Shown: piece after piece, positions 8,531-15,233 of the stretch | How positions within the stretch are numbered: position 1 is the first letter of the stretch | Layout of the letters: every line of letters begins with the position of its first letter | From: an uncultured Desulfobacterales bacterium | Lineage (GTDB): Bacteria > Desulfobacterota > Desulfobacteria > Desulfobacterales > JAFDCJ01 | NCBI GenBank assembly: GCA_945787595.1 | Contig: CALZJV010000124.1 | Coordinates: forward strand, 1 to 20,711 | Direction: 5' to 3' | Length of the DNA: 20,711 nucleotides | Program-made: the position numbers and the translations under genes | The notes under the pieces: generated by a model | Seen by the model: only the letters and a program-made list of their open reading frames with translations | What the model was told of the DNA's origin: nothing | Database searches by the model: none

Positions 8531-9062
8531 ATTGTTGAGCCAACCAGACTTTAAGTTTAAACTCCCTGGAATCCTCAATAGCCCGAATGTGGATCTCTTC
8601 AATCTGCTCCAGGGAAGGGATGGTTCCCAGATCCACCAGAAAATCGCGAAATTTTTTAAAATCACCTGTCGCATGGATGCGCAACACCAAGTATTCAGTA
8701 TTATTCTCCAGCGCATAGACATCGGTTTGAATATCGCGCAGCGTAAGGCCGTAGCGCCGGGCTATTTCAAGCAGACGTTCTGAAATCTTGTTGATATCAC
8801 CGCGGGCCAGTTTAACTTTTTTGGTTGCAGGTAACTTCGTCGGGCCTTTTTTCTTAACCTGTTTCAGCAGATTGTCAAAAACCGGCTTAAGCATTCGCTG
8901 CTCATTGATGCGAGCATTGATTTTTTCGATGTCCCGGTCTAATTCAGCCGACATTTTCTGGGTCGGAACGATGATCAACAGGACAAATACAAGAATCCCT
9001 GCGCCACATATTAAGAAATTAATGAGGCTCTGGGCCGGCAGAATTGAATTTATTTTTTGCAT
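8529..9062 (-). CDS. PilO/MshJ-like pilus platform protein
   Basis: A 177-residue bitopic inner-membrane protein. A single transmembrane helix lies at about 14-34 (LINFLICGAGILVFVLLII), followed by a coiled-coil-forming segment (about 37-70) and a small alpha/beta periplasmic domain with the pattern YLVLRIHATGDFKKFRDFL that is characteristic of PilO/GspM ferredoxin-like folds. PilO pairs with PilN and with PilP to connect the cytoplasmic PilM ring to the secretin. It begins with ATG at 9062, only 4 nt after the stop of the PilM-PilN fusion, so it is probably translationally coupled. Confidence 0.8.
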   Translation of the reverse strand: MQKINSILPAQSLINFLICGAGILVFVLLIIVPTQKMSAELDRDIEKINARINEQRMLKPVFDNLLKQVKKKGPTKLPATKKVKLARGDINKISERLLEIARRYGLTLRDIQTDVYALENNTEYLVLRIHATGDFKKFRDFLVDLGTIPSLEQIEEIHIRAIEDSREFKLKVWLAQQ

Positions 9063-9066
9063 TTTA

Positions 9067-10965
9067 TCATATAAGTTTTAATCGCGCGCTGAATCTCAAC
9101 CCTTCCTTATTTTCAAAACGTTCAAACGATTTCTTGTTTATTGTGGGTTGATCGAATAGAGGCGAATTTCTAAGCTCCATTAAATAATCGGCCAATGTGG
9201 ACTCCAGAATCAGGCGATTACCCTGCACAATTCCATCCAGTATCAAGGTACCCTTTTCCTTTGTATTGCCTTTTGCCGGTGTTTTCTCCTTTCCCATTTG
9301 GTTATTCACTTGTGTCGATACGCTGAGCAAACGGATATTGATCGGTGTAAGTTCCGTGATTTCACTGATGACGGCCACAGGTAAATATTTTTTTCCGATT
9401 TCTTTAACCTTGCGAAAATTGGCCTGAGTCTCACTTACTAGTTTTATTATAAGGTTTTTGTCTACCCGCACGGCAAATTCATCAAGCCGCCGGCGTAACT
9501 TTAGCAGATTGAATTCCTTGGCCTCAATCTGACGATCCTGCCAGTAGGTCACACCAACGCAAAGTGCCATCAACAATAAAAATCCCGCTAAGACAGCCCG
9601 ATTTATCCGCTGGCTGCTGACAGATTTTTGTTTGTCTTTGTAGGTGTACAAAAAATTGGGGGTCAGCTCATTTCTGGAGAGTGCCATCCCCATAGCCGGC
9701 ACATAAGAGCTTCGTTCCGATGCGGATTCAGGGCTCGGCACCAATGATAGAAAATTGGAGTTTTCCGCAAAGGGGTCCAATTTTTCAGTTGTGATGTCGA
9801 GTTCCTCACCGATATATTGTAAAATTCGTTTATGTGGATCCACACCGCTGGAAATATATAATTTGCCCACTTTAGCGTTTTCATAGTGCATCGCAAAATG
9901 TCGCAAAGTTCTCTCCACCTGCTGAACCAGTCGCTCCAGAGCCGGCAAAAACATCTTAAACAACCTATCCTCTTTAAGAAGCCGCTGTTTTTCCTCCACA
10001 GCGGCCGTAAGGATGTCATGACTTTCCCCGAAAAACAGCTGATGGGCCTGTTCCAGTTCATATTTTAGCTTCTTTTTTATGGCCCGTATCCTGGCGGTGT
10101 CTTTCGTCGGTGATCGCGCGATGGAAAGTTCAAATAAATTACCTTCAATTTCTGTGCGCAGGGCTTCCAGCATGGTTTTCACACCAGCTTTGATACCGCG
10201 AGAAAGCACGAGACTTCCTTCGGAAAAAATATCGATGCGGGACCAGTCCCGTCCGATATATAAGCTAGAAATGTGCGCTTCATCGGACTTAATCCGCCTG
10301 GTTCTCATGAGATTTTGCAAGGCAAAAGGAACGATCGAAATGCCCGTCAGGGGGAAGCCGGTTTTGCTGAAAAGATCTTTGAGATCCTTTATTTCAGACT
10401 TAGGGGCTGTGTAGGCCATTACATCGATTTTAGGTTTATCATCCTCCTCGACATCACCTAGAACCTCAAAATCGAAAAGCATCTCTTTCTCATTAAAAGA
10501 AGAAATTTTTTGGAATGACCAATAGACGGAATTAGGAACTACCTTAGGATGGACTTTCGGTATCCGCATCCGACGAGTTTCCACTCTGGCTGAAGGGATA
10601 TTACACCAGATTTCAACGTTTTTTAAATAACCGCAAAAGTTGGTCAGAATCGGTTTTAAAAATTGATGAAATCGGGGGCTTTCGCGGGAGAAATCGGGTT
10701 CAAAGGGAACTCTGACAAACTCGAGCATTTTAAACTTGTGATCCGAGATGCGCTGAATCTTGATCATTTTCAGATCATCATGTCCCAGATCCACCCCCAC
10801 CGAAAATGCTTTTCTAAAAGTCAACGGAATGCTTAATAGGTTTTTTAGTCGATGACCGCTTGCTATCTGGGAGCCGACATTGGAGGGTGGGTGCTCCGGT
10901 TTATTGTCGTCGCGTATCAGGTCAAGCAGTCTTTCAGTTGATGATATTTCATCATATTTTGCCAA
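9067..10965 (-). CDS. PilM-PilN fusion protein (MshI-like) of the pilus platform
   Basis: A 632-residue fusion. Residues about 50-440 form an actin-like PilM domain with the phosphate-1 motif GVDLG (57-61), a second acidic strand region SLYIGRDWSRIDIF (about 234-247) and SSGVD (372-376). A transmembrane helix at about 456-476 and a periplasmic PilN domain with a heptad-rich stretch (about 478-525) follow. In most type IV pilus systems PilM and PilN are separate, with the PilN N-terminal tail bound in PilM; here the two are one chain. The start is TTG at 10965: GGAG lies 7 nt upstream (10973-10976), and the nearby ATG is out of frame and closes at once. It is the first gene of the pilus operon. 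About 45 N-terminal residues before the actin fold are of unknown role. Confidence 0.85.
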   Translation of the reverse strand: MAKYDEISSTERLLDLIRDDNKPEHPPSNVGSQIASGHRLKNLLSIPLTFRKAFSVGVDLGHDDLKMIKIQRISDHKFKMLEFVRVPFEPDFSRESPRFHQFLKPILTNFCGYLKNVEIWCNIPSARVETRRMRIPKVHPKVVPNSVYWSFQKISSFNEKEMLFDFEVLGDVEEDDKPKIDVMAYTAPKSEIKDLKDLFSKTGFPLTGISIVPFALQNLMRTRRIKSDEAHISSLYIGRDWSRIDIFSEGSLVLSRGIKAGVKTMLEALRTEIEGNLFELSIARSPTKDTARIRAIKKKLKYELEQAHQLFFGESHDILTAAVEEKQRLLKEDRLFKMFLPALERLVQQVERTLRHFAMHYENAKVGKLYISSGVDPHKRILQYIGEELDITTEKLDPFAENSNFLSLVPSPESASERSSYVPAMGMALSRNELTPNFLYTYKDKQKSVSSQRINRAVLAGFLLLMALCVGVTYWQDRQIEAKEFNLLKLRRRLDEFAVRVDKNLIIKLVSETQANFRKVKEIGKKYLPVAVISEITELTPINIRLLSVSTQVNNQMGKEKTPAKGNTKEKGTLILDGIVQGNRLILESTLADYLMELRNSPLFDQPTINKKSFERFENKEGLRFSARLKLI

Positions 10966-11075
10966 ATTCTTTCTCCATGCAGCTCAGACGATACCAGATT
11001 AGTAACGGGCAACCAGATACTACAAAAAATATGAAAATGACCATCAAAAATTACCGGATATTAAACCGCTAGAAT

Positions 11076-11103
11076 AATTTACATAAACTGTCTGAAATGT
11101 CAA
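11076..11103 (-). promoter_or_regulatory. Sigma-70-like promoter for the pilus operon
   Basis: On the minus strand TTGACA (11103-11098) and TAAATT (11081-11076) are spaced by 16 nt. The -35 element matches the consensus fully and the -10 element in four of six positions. Transcription would begin near 11069, about 105 nt before the TTG start of the PilM-PilN gene. Confidence 0.5.
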
Positions 11104-11400
11104 GAAATAACACTTACGGTCATAGAACCGTTGTCGTATGCATAGGGGAATGTATGTCTCGTTGGCAGCCCTGTTTTGTTTGTGTGCGCGCAATCTGAAA
11201 ATTTGATGGCTTTTAGATAAAAAGTAATTATTTTCAGATCCCCAATGAAAATAATCAATTTTACAAGCAATTACCTGGAATTTGGAAGCTGCCAATTCTG
11301 CTGGCCCAGTTGACAAACCAGGGTGTTTTTGGTACCAACATTAATATAACATTATGATTTTTATAAATATTACAAATATTCAAAATTTCATTCAAAAGGA

Positions 11401-11703
11401 ATGAGAAACAATCCGAATTGAAAAGTTCTGATCGAGCTTTTTGCGGGATACGCTCAAAGATCAGAACTGGCTTATTTTGCTCAAATATCAGGACGGAAAC
11501 CCGCCAGTATAGCGACCAACAGTTGGCAAAATATAAAAAAAACTGTATTGGACCGAACCCTGACGGCTCTGTTTAATGCGAATCCTCACTTGTATAATTT
11601 AATGAGGATCTATCAGCGGCCTGGCATTCTTTATTGTTGTCAAACAGGAGAAAAACCGCTAAGATCGCCCTACATCCGATCGGACCAATTTTCCTGTTGT
11701 TAA
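11401..11703 (+). pseudogene. Possible gene remnant: open frame with an early TGA
   Basis: ATG at 11401 is followed by six sense codons and TGA (11419-11421); the same frame then stays open for 93 codons to TAA at 11701. The translation has a helix-rich look in its first half (SELAYFAQISGRKPASIATN is reminiscent of a helix-turn-helix), but I do not recognise it. AAAAGGA directly abuts the ATG, which is too close for a good ribosome site. It may be a decayed small DNA-binding gene or a chance frame. Confidence 0.25.
11424..11468. repeat. Perfect 10-bp inverted repeat
   Basis: AGTTCTGATC (11424-11433) and GATCAGAACT (11459-11468) are exact reverse complements; GAGC and GCTC just inside extend the stem by 4 bp after a 3-nt bulge. 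The loop is about 14 nt. There is no T-tract after it, so it is more likely an operator or RNA structure than a terminator. It lies about 310 nt upstream of the sigma-54 regulator. Confidence 0.5.
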
Positions 11704-11775
11704 CATTTGAAAACAGGCCTATGTCATTTTGTGACGAAATATTAAGCGGACCAATAAAATAGGCATATAATTATT

Positions 11776-12816
11776 ATGGAACCCACAATTATTGGTGTCA
11801 GTAAAAACATCCACAGAATAAAGGAACTGATCGGCCAGGTAGCTGATACCGGATTGAATACCGTCGTCTACGGCGAAACCGGCGTCGGCAAAGAACTGGT
11901 GGTCCAGAATCTTTATCAGAAGTCCAATCGGGTCGGCAAACCTTTTGTCAAGGTCAACTGCGCTGCGTTGCCGGATACGCTTCTTGAGAGCGAAATGTTT
12001 GGCTACGAGCAAGGTGCCTTTACCGGAGCCGAACGCCGCAAACGGGGTAAATTCGAACAGGCAAACGGCGGGCTTTTGTTTCTAGACGAAATCGGCGATA
12101 TGTCACTTTCACTACAGGCAAAGCTGCTGCATGTGTTGCAAGGGGGTGATTTCAGCCCGTTAGGTTCCGAAAAAAACGTCAAAATGGGTGCCTGGATCAT
12201 TACAGCCACCAACCGTGAACTCGAAGGCGACATGGTAAACGGTAAATTCAGAGAGGATTTATATTACCGCTTAAGCACGATTAAAATACACATTGAACCT
12301 CTTCGAAACAGACCGGAAGACATCCCACTTCTCATAGATCATTACGTCAAAACCTACGCCGCACAGTTCAATGGCAAACAATTGTTAACTCCCAGCCAGG
12401 AAACCATAGAGAAACTGACCGCTTACCACTGGCCAGGTAATGTCCGTGAATTGCAAAATGTTTTGAAACGTATCATGATCTTGGGTAGCAGCGAAGACAG
12501 TCTTGATGATATGCTTATCGGAAATAAGCCCCGGCCACAAGAAGCCGGTTTGAAGGCATCTGCAGACCCGTATCTAAGCCCCGCGGATTTATCGGAATTT
12601 GATATAAAAAACCCGCCGGACCTTTCTTCATTGTCATTAAAGAAGATCAAGAAAAAAGCGATTGTCCGTGTTGAAAAAGAAATTATCTCCTATGTTCTTG
12701 AAAAAACCGGTTGGAACCGCAGCAAAGCGACCAAAATTTTAAATATCAGCTATAAAACCTTGCTTTACAAGATTAAGAATTTAGAGATTGAGCCTCCGGA
12801 TGGTACAAAAGAATAA
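11776..12816 (+). CDS. Stand-alone sigma-54-dependent transcriptional activator (no sensor domain)
   Basis: A 346-residue enhancer-binding protein that starts directly with the AAA+ domain (IIGVSKNIHRIKELI). It has Walker A GETGVGKE (33-40), the sigma-54 contact loop GAFTGA (80-85), Walker B LLFLDEIGD (100-108), the arginine-finger segment FREDLYYRL (158-166), WPGNVRELQN (219-228) and a C-terminal Fis-like helix-turn-helix (about 312-335, NRSKATKILNISYKTLLYK). There is no receiver, GAF or PAS domain, as in PspF, so activity is probably set by expression or by a partner protein. No Shine-Dalgarno is visible before the ATG and an in-frame TAA sits 21 nt upstream, so this start is forced. It is divergent from the pilus operon and could serve its sigma-54 promoter; that is inference. 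Confidence 0.9.
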   Translation: MEPTIIGVSKNIHRIKELIGQVADTGLNTVVYGETGVGKELVVQNLYQKSNRVGKPFVKVNCAALPDTLLESEMFGYEQGAFTGAERRKRGKFEQANGGLLFLDEIGDMSLSLQAKLLHVLQGGDFSPLGSEKNVKMGAWIITATNRELEGDMVNGKFREDLYYRLSTIKIHIEPLRNRPEDIPLLIDHYVKTYAAQFNGKQLLTPSQETIEKLTAYHWPGNVRELQNVLKRIMILGSSEDSLDDMLIGNKPRPQEAGLKASADPYLSPADLSEFDIKNPPDLSSLSLKKIKKKAIVRVEKEIISYVLEKTGWNRSKATKILNISYKTLLYKIKNLEIEPPDGTKE

Positions 12817-12909
12817 GCTGGTAAAAATATATATTGAATTCTTTTCTTAACATTGATATGTCAGTGTTAATGCAATTTAAATATGCTTAAAAGAAAGGTT
12901 TTATTGTAT

Positions 12910-13113
12910 ATGATGGAAGGAACTGTCAAATGGTATAGTGAAAAAAAAGGCTATGGCTTTATCGAAACCGAAAACGATGGGGATGTCTTTATGCACAGTC
13001 GCAGCATCAAAGATCATGGCTTTTTTTTGTTGCAGAAATCGGACAAAGTCACATTTGAAATAAAGGAGACCCGTCACGGGCGACAGGCAGCCAACGTCCG
13101 AATCGTAAAATAA
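12910..13113 (+). CDS. Cold-shock-domain protein, divergent member
   Basis: A 67-residue single cold-shock domain (OB-fold binding single-stranded RNA/DNA). RNP1 is seen as KGYGFIE and RNP2 as VFMHSRSI, where the usual VFVHxS has changed and the aromatic position is replaced. The second half (DHGFFLLQKSDKVTFEIKE) keeps the family pattern. ATG at 12910 or 12913 gives a normal length; AAAGG lies 11 nt before the first. An in-frame ATG at 12883 would add nine residues not found in the family. The altered RNP2 and its place 175 nt before a canonical paralogue suggest duplication and divergence. Confidence 0.85.
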   Translation: MMEGTVKWYSEKKGYGFIETENDGDVFMHSRSIKDHGFFLLQKSDKVTFEIKETRHGRQAANVRIVK

Positions 13114-13176
13114 ATTTTTTGGGAAATAGCTTAGAGAACTTGATTTATTTTAAAAAAGGTTTAAGATACCAGAATA

Positions 13177-13194
13177 TGCATCTTTGATGATGCA
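13177..13194 (+). repeat. Small hairpin in the leader of the second cold-shock gene
   Basis: TGCATC (13177-13182) and GATGCA (13189-13194) pair around a 6-nt loop about 95 nt before the ATG. Cold-shock genes often have long structured leaders that respond to temperature; the 174-nt gap here would fit, but no known cold-box sequence is visible. Confidence 0.3.
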
Positions 13195-13287
13195 GCGGTT
13201 TCTTTCTTGGGGGGGAATTTCATTTGCCAAGGGGGCAATAACCTGAAGTTTGGAACCACGACTTTTTTTTGAAAGGAGATTGTCACG

Positions 13288-13488
13288 ATGGCTAGTGGAA
13301 CAGTAAAATGGTTCAGTGATCAAAAAGGATTCGGGTTCATCGAACAGGAAAATGGGCCCGACGTATTTGTTCATCATTCAGGTATCAATGCGTCTGGATT
13401 TAAATCCCTTAATGAGGGTGACCGCGTTACATTTGATATAGAGCAAGGACAAAAAGGGCCTGCCGCCACAAATGTTACTGTAGAATAG
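13288..13488 (+). CDS. Cold-shock-domain protein, CspA family
   Basis: A canonical 66-residue cold-shock protein: GTVKWF, RNP1 KGFGFIE, RNP2 [28 protein letters not shown]. It binds single-stranded RNA as a chaperone. AAAGGAG lies about 9 nt before the ATG at 13288. It is followed 17 nt after its stop by a strong terminator, so transcription of the two cold-shock genes ends here. Confidence 0.95.
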   Translation: MASGTVKWFSDQKGFGFIEQENGPDVFVHHSGINASGFKSLNEGDRVTFDIEQGQKGPAATNVTVE

Positions 13489-13504
13489 GAGTTTCTTTAA
13501 AACC

Positions 13505-13546
13505 AAAAAGGCACTACCGCCGGTAGGCGTTAAGTGCCTTTTTTTT
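13505..13546. terminator. Bidirectional intrinsic terminator between csp and meaB
   Basis: AAAAAGGCACT (13505-13515) pairs perfectly with AGTGCCTTTTT (13533-13543), and an inner CGCC/GGCG stem closes on a GGTA loop. A run of eight T (13539-13546) follows on the plus strand, and five T follow on the minus strand. It can end transcripts from both convergent genes. The 123 nt from here to the meaB stop hold nothing else I can name. Confidence 0.9.
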
Positions 13547-13669
13547 AGCCAAGACAATATATTGGGTTAACCGGTTGATTCGTTAAGTATTTGACGACTA
13601 AAAATACCATCATATCCGCACTTAAGCTGGGTTGAATCTACTTGCGAGTAACTTATCACCACCTCAGAC

Positions 13670-14620
13670 TTAAACCCTGTAATGAAGCCTATCCGTCAGC
13701 TGCACAGCCGCGGTATAGGGATCAACTTTTCGATTTTTGAGGTCTTCAATGATAACCTTGTAGAGGGGTGAATCGCTGAGATTGTCAAATATTCTACCCG
13801 CGGCCATCTCCATGACGAATTTTTTAAAGTACTGAAATTCCCGTTTAAAGTTATACTCGCTTAACGTACCAGTGTCGACTAAAAATTGCCGATGGTTTCT
13901 GAACGTATCCACTAGCTCAGCGATACCCTGGCTTTTTACGGCATTTGTTTTTAAAACAGGCGGGCGCCAACCATTATTAGATGTGGGTTTCATTTCGAGC
14001 ATCAAGCGCAGTTGCGCGACCATATCATCCGCCCCCGGTTTGTCCGCTTTGTTCACAATCAATATGTCTCCAATTTCAAGCAGTCCGGCTTTCATGCACT
14101 GAATTCCATCACCCATTCCCGGCAAACTGATCACTGCAGAAGTATGCGCAAACTGAGCTATTTCTACCTCGTCCTGCCCAACCCCCACCGTTTCAATAAT
14201 GATCGCTTCATACCCCATGGCATCAAACACCAGTACCGTCTCCCGGGTAGTCTTGCTCAATCCACCAAGATGACCTCGGGTGGCCAGGGAACGGATAAAG
14301 ACCCCGTCATCATCGGTATGAGACCGCATCCGTATCCGATCGCCCAGCAGGGCACCCCCTGAAATAGGACTGGAAGGATCAATGGCCACCACGGCAACTT
14401 TCGTGCCGCTTTGGCGAAATTCGCTGATGATGCAATTTACCAGGGTCGATTTGCCGCAACCCGGCGGCCCGGTAATGCCCATAACATACGCATTTCCGGT
14501 AATGGGATAAAGAAGCTTGAGTATCTCCATCCCTTCCGGGTCGTCCTCCTCCAGCAGACGAATTAAGCGGGCTCCAGCCAGCTGGTCGCCGCGGATGATT
14601 TTTTGTACTATATTTTTCAT
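13670..14620 (-). CDS. meaB: MeaB-type G3E GTPase, chaperone of a B12-dependent acyl-CoA mutase
   Basis: A 316-residue GTPase of the MeaB/ArgK/YgfD family. P-loop GPPGCGKS (51-58), the family signature DPSSPISGGALLGDR (81-95), switch region ETVGVGQ (143-149) and guanine motif NKAD (190-193) are all present, and the C-terminal dimerisation part looks complete. MeaB proteins load and protect adenosylcobalamin in methylmalonyl-CoA mutase and related mutases. No mutase gene is in the window, so its partner must be elsewhere, probably in propionyl- or methylmalonyl-CoA metabolism. The start at 14620 has AAAGGG 8 nt upstream. It is convergent with the cold-shock gene and divergent from bamA across about 610 nt. 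Confidence 0.93.
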   Translation of the reverse strand: MKNIVQKIIRGDQLAGARLIRLLEEDDPEGMEILKLLYPITGNAYVMGITGPPGCGKSTLVNCIISEFRQSGTKVAVVAIDPSSPISGGALLGDRIRMRSHTDDDGVFIRSLATRGHLGGLSKTTRETVLVFDAMGYEAIIIETVGVGQDEVEIAQFAHTSAVISLPGMGDGIQCMKAGLLEIGDILIVNKADKPGADDMVAQLRLMLEMKPTSNNGWRPPVLKTNAVKSQGIAELVDTFRNHRQFLVDTGTLSEYNFKREFQYFKKFVMEMAAGRIFDNLSDSPLYKVIIEDLKNRKVDPYTAAVQLTDRLHYRV

Positions 14621-14670
14621 ACTTAGGCCCTTTGTCCGTTTTTTCTGACATTATGTTGTAAGGAACAAAA

Positions 14671-14734
14671 GGTGTCAGGTGTCGGGTGTCAGGGAAAAGA
14701 GATGTTAGACACTGAAACCTGACACCCGACACCT
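14671..14734. repeat. Heptamer array with perfect 17-bp inverted repeat upstream of meaB
   Basis: GGTGTCA, GGTGTCG, GGTGTCA run head to tail at 14671-14691. The segment 14677-14693 is the exact reverse complement of 14718-14734 (CCTGACACCCGACACCT), with a 24-nt loop. It would form a strong hairpin in the meaB leader or act as a protein site. It shares its iterated-word design with the other catabolic-cluster spacers. Confidence 0.85.
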
Positions 14735-15108
14735 ATATAAATTATCAATGTGCTTGCTGCCCTGCAGGGCCATTTTTTCCGAGCGAAGTCTCGGAAAAAG
14801 CTTAGTACTTATTTATTGTAATCACATCATGTTTGCGCATGATTTATGCCATAGCCAGATTGAATATTTTAGCCTCCGGCTCGCAGATCCTACTGCTATC
14901 GATTTAAATTGAAAAGACAGAGCGAAGCCTCCGGCTCGTAGGGGATTTAGCGCTACGCCTCGGAGAGCGATACAACAAATCTTCAATCTTAAATTGTCAA
15001 TATTCAATTCCGGCTTGTCCGAGTTGGGAAATATCAATTTGTTGAAAAAGATGTCAAGCCAAATAACTTTGCTGGTTTCCATCTAAAAGATATTGCGGTA
15101 TTTTTTTC
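14735..15108. other. Non-coding spacer with inverted and direct repeats (meaB-bamA)
   Basis: No gene is supported. Contents: a perfect 10-bp inverted repeat TTTTTCCGAG/CTCGGAAAAA (14774-14783 and 14790-14799) with a 6-nt loop; ATCATG-TTTGCG-CATGAT at about 14827-14844; a 13-nt direct repeat AGCCTCCGGCTCG at 14871-14883 and 14926-14938; an inverted pair TTGAATATT (14860-14868) and AATATTCAA (14999-15007) that encloses those copies; and a CTTCAATCTT stretch near 14981-14990 that matches the word used in the 20378-20621 spacer. A minus-strand frame through 14822-15082 has no recognisable product and is built on these repeats. Confidence 0.6.
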
Positions 15109-15142
15109 TTGACTAAACAGCAATGTAGCTAATATATAGCTA
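15109..15142 (+). promoter_or_regulatory. Candidate bamA promoter with overlapping TAGCTA operator
   Basis: TTGACT (15109-15114) and TATATA (15133-15138) are spaced by 18 nt. A symmetrical element, TAGCTA-ATATA-TAGCTA (15126-15142), covers the -10 box, as expected for a repressor or regulator site. The leader to the ATG is about 90 nt and AT-rich, with AAGGAG 6 nt before the start codon. Confidence 0.5.
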
Positions 15143-15233
15143 TAAAGTAAATTTACTCCCTTAAATTCGAGATGGTCGTTAAAAATTATAATATATTGAT
15201 ATAATTTTAAATTTTGATAAAAAGGAGAATATT

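Larger units (their letters stand above)
11104..11775. other. AT-rich spacer without a supported gene
   Basis: About 670 nt between the divergent pilus operon and the sigma-54 regulator. I see no convincing gene. The left part is AT-rich, and the 90-codon minus-strand frame through 11044-11316 has no recognisable product and covers the promoter. The right part holds a 10-bp inverted repeat and a start-less open frame, listed separately. A TTGACA at about 11312 could be a plus-strand -35 element but its -10 partner is poor. Confidence 0.5.

Noticed and set aside
10966..11000. Sigma-54 promoter for the pilus operon (GG-N10-GC at about 10981-10995, minus strand)
   Set aside because: The spacing is right but flanking bases match poorly and it is too close to the start codon; the sigma-70-like element at 11076-11103 fits better.
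11044..11316. 90-codon minus-strand reading frame upstream of the pilus operon
   Set aside because: It has no recognisable domain, a low-complexity composition, and covers the best promoter for the pilus operon.
14822..15082. 86-codon minus-strand frame in the meaB-bamA spacer
   Set aside because: It is assembled from direct and inverted repeats and shows no protein-like pattern.
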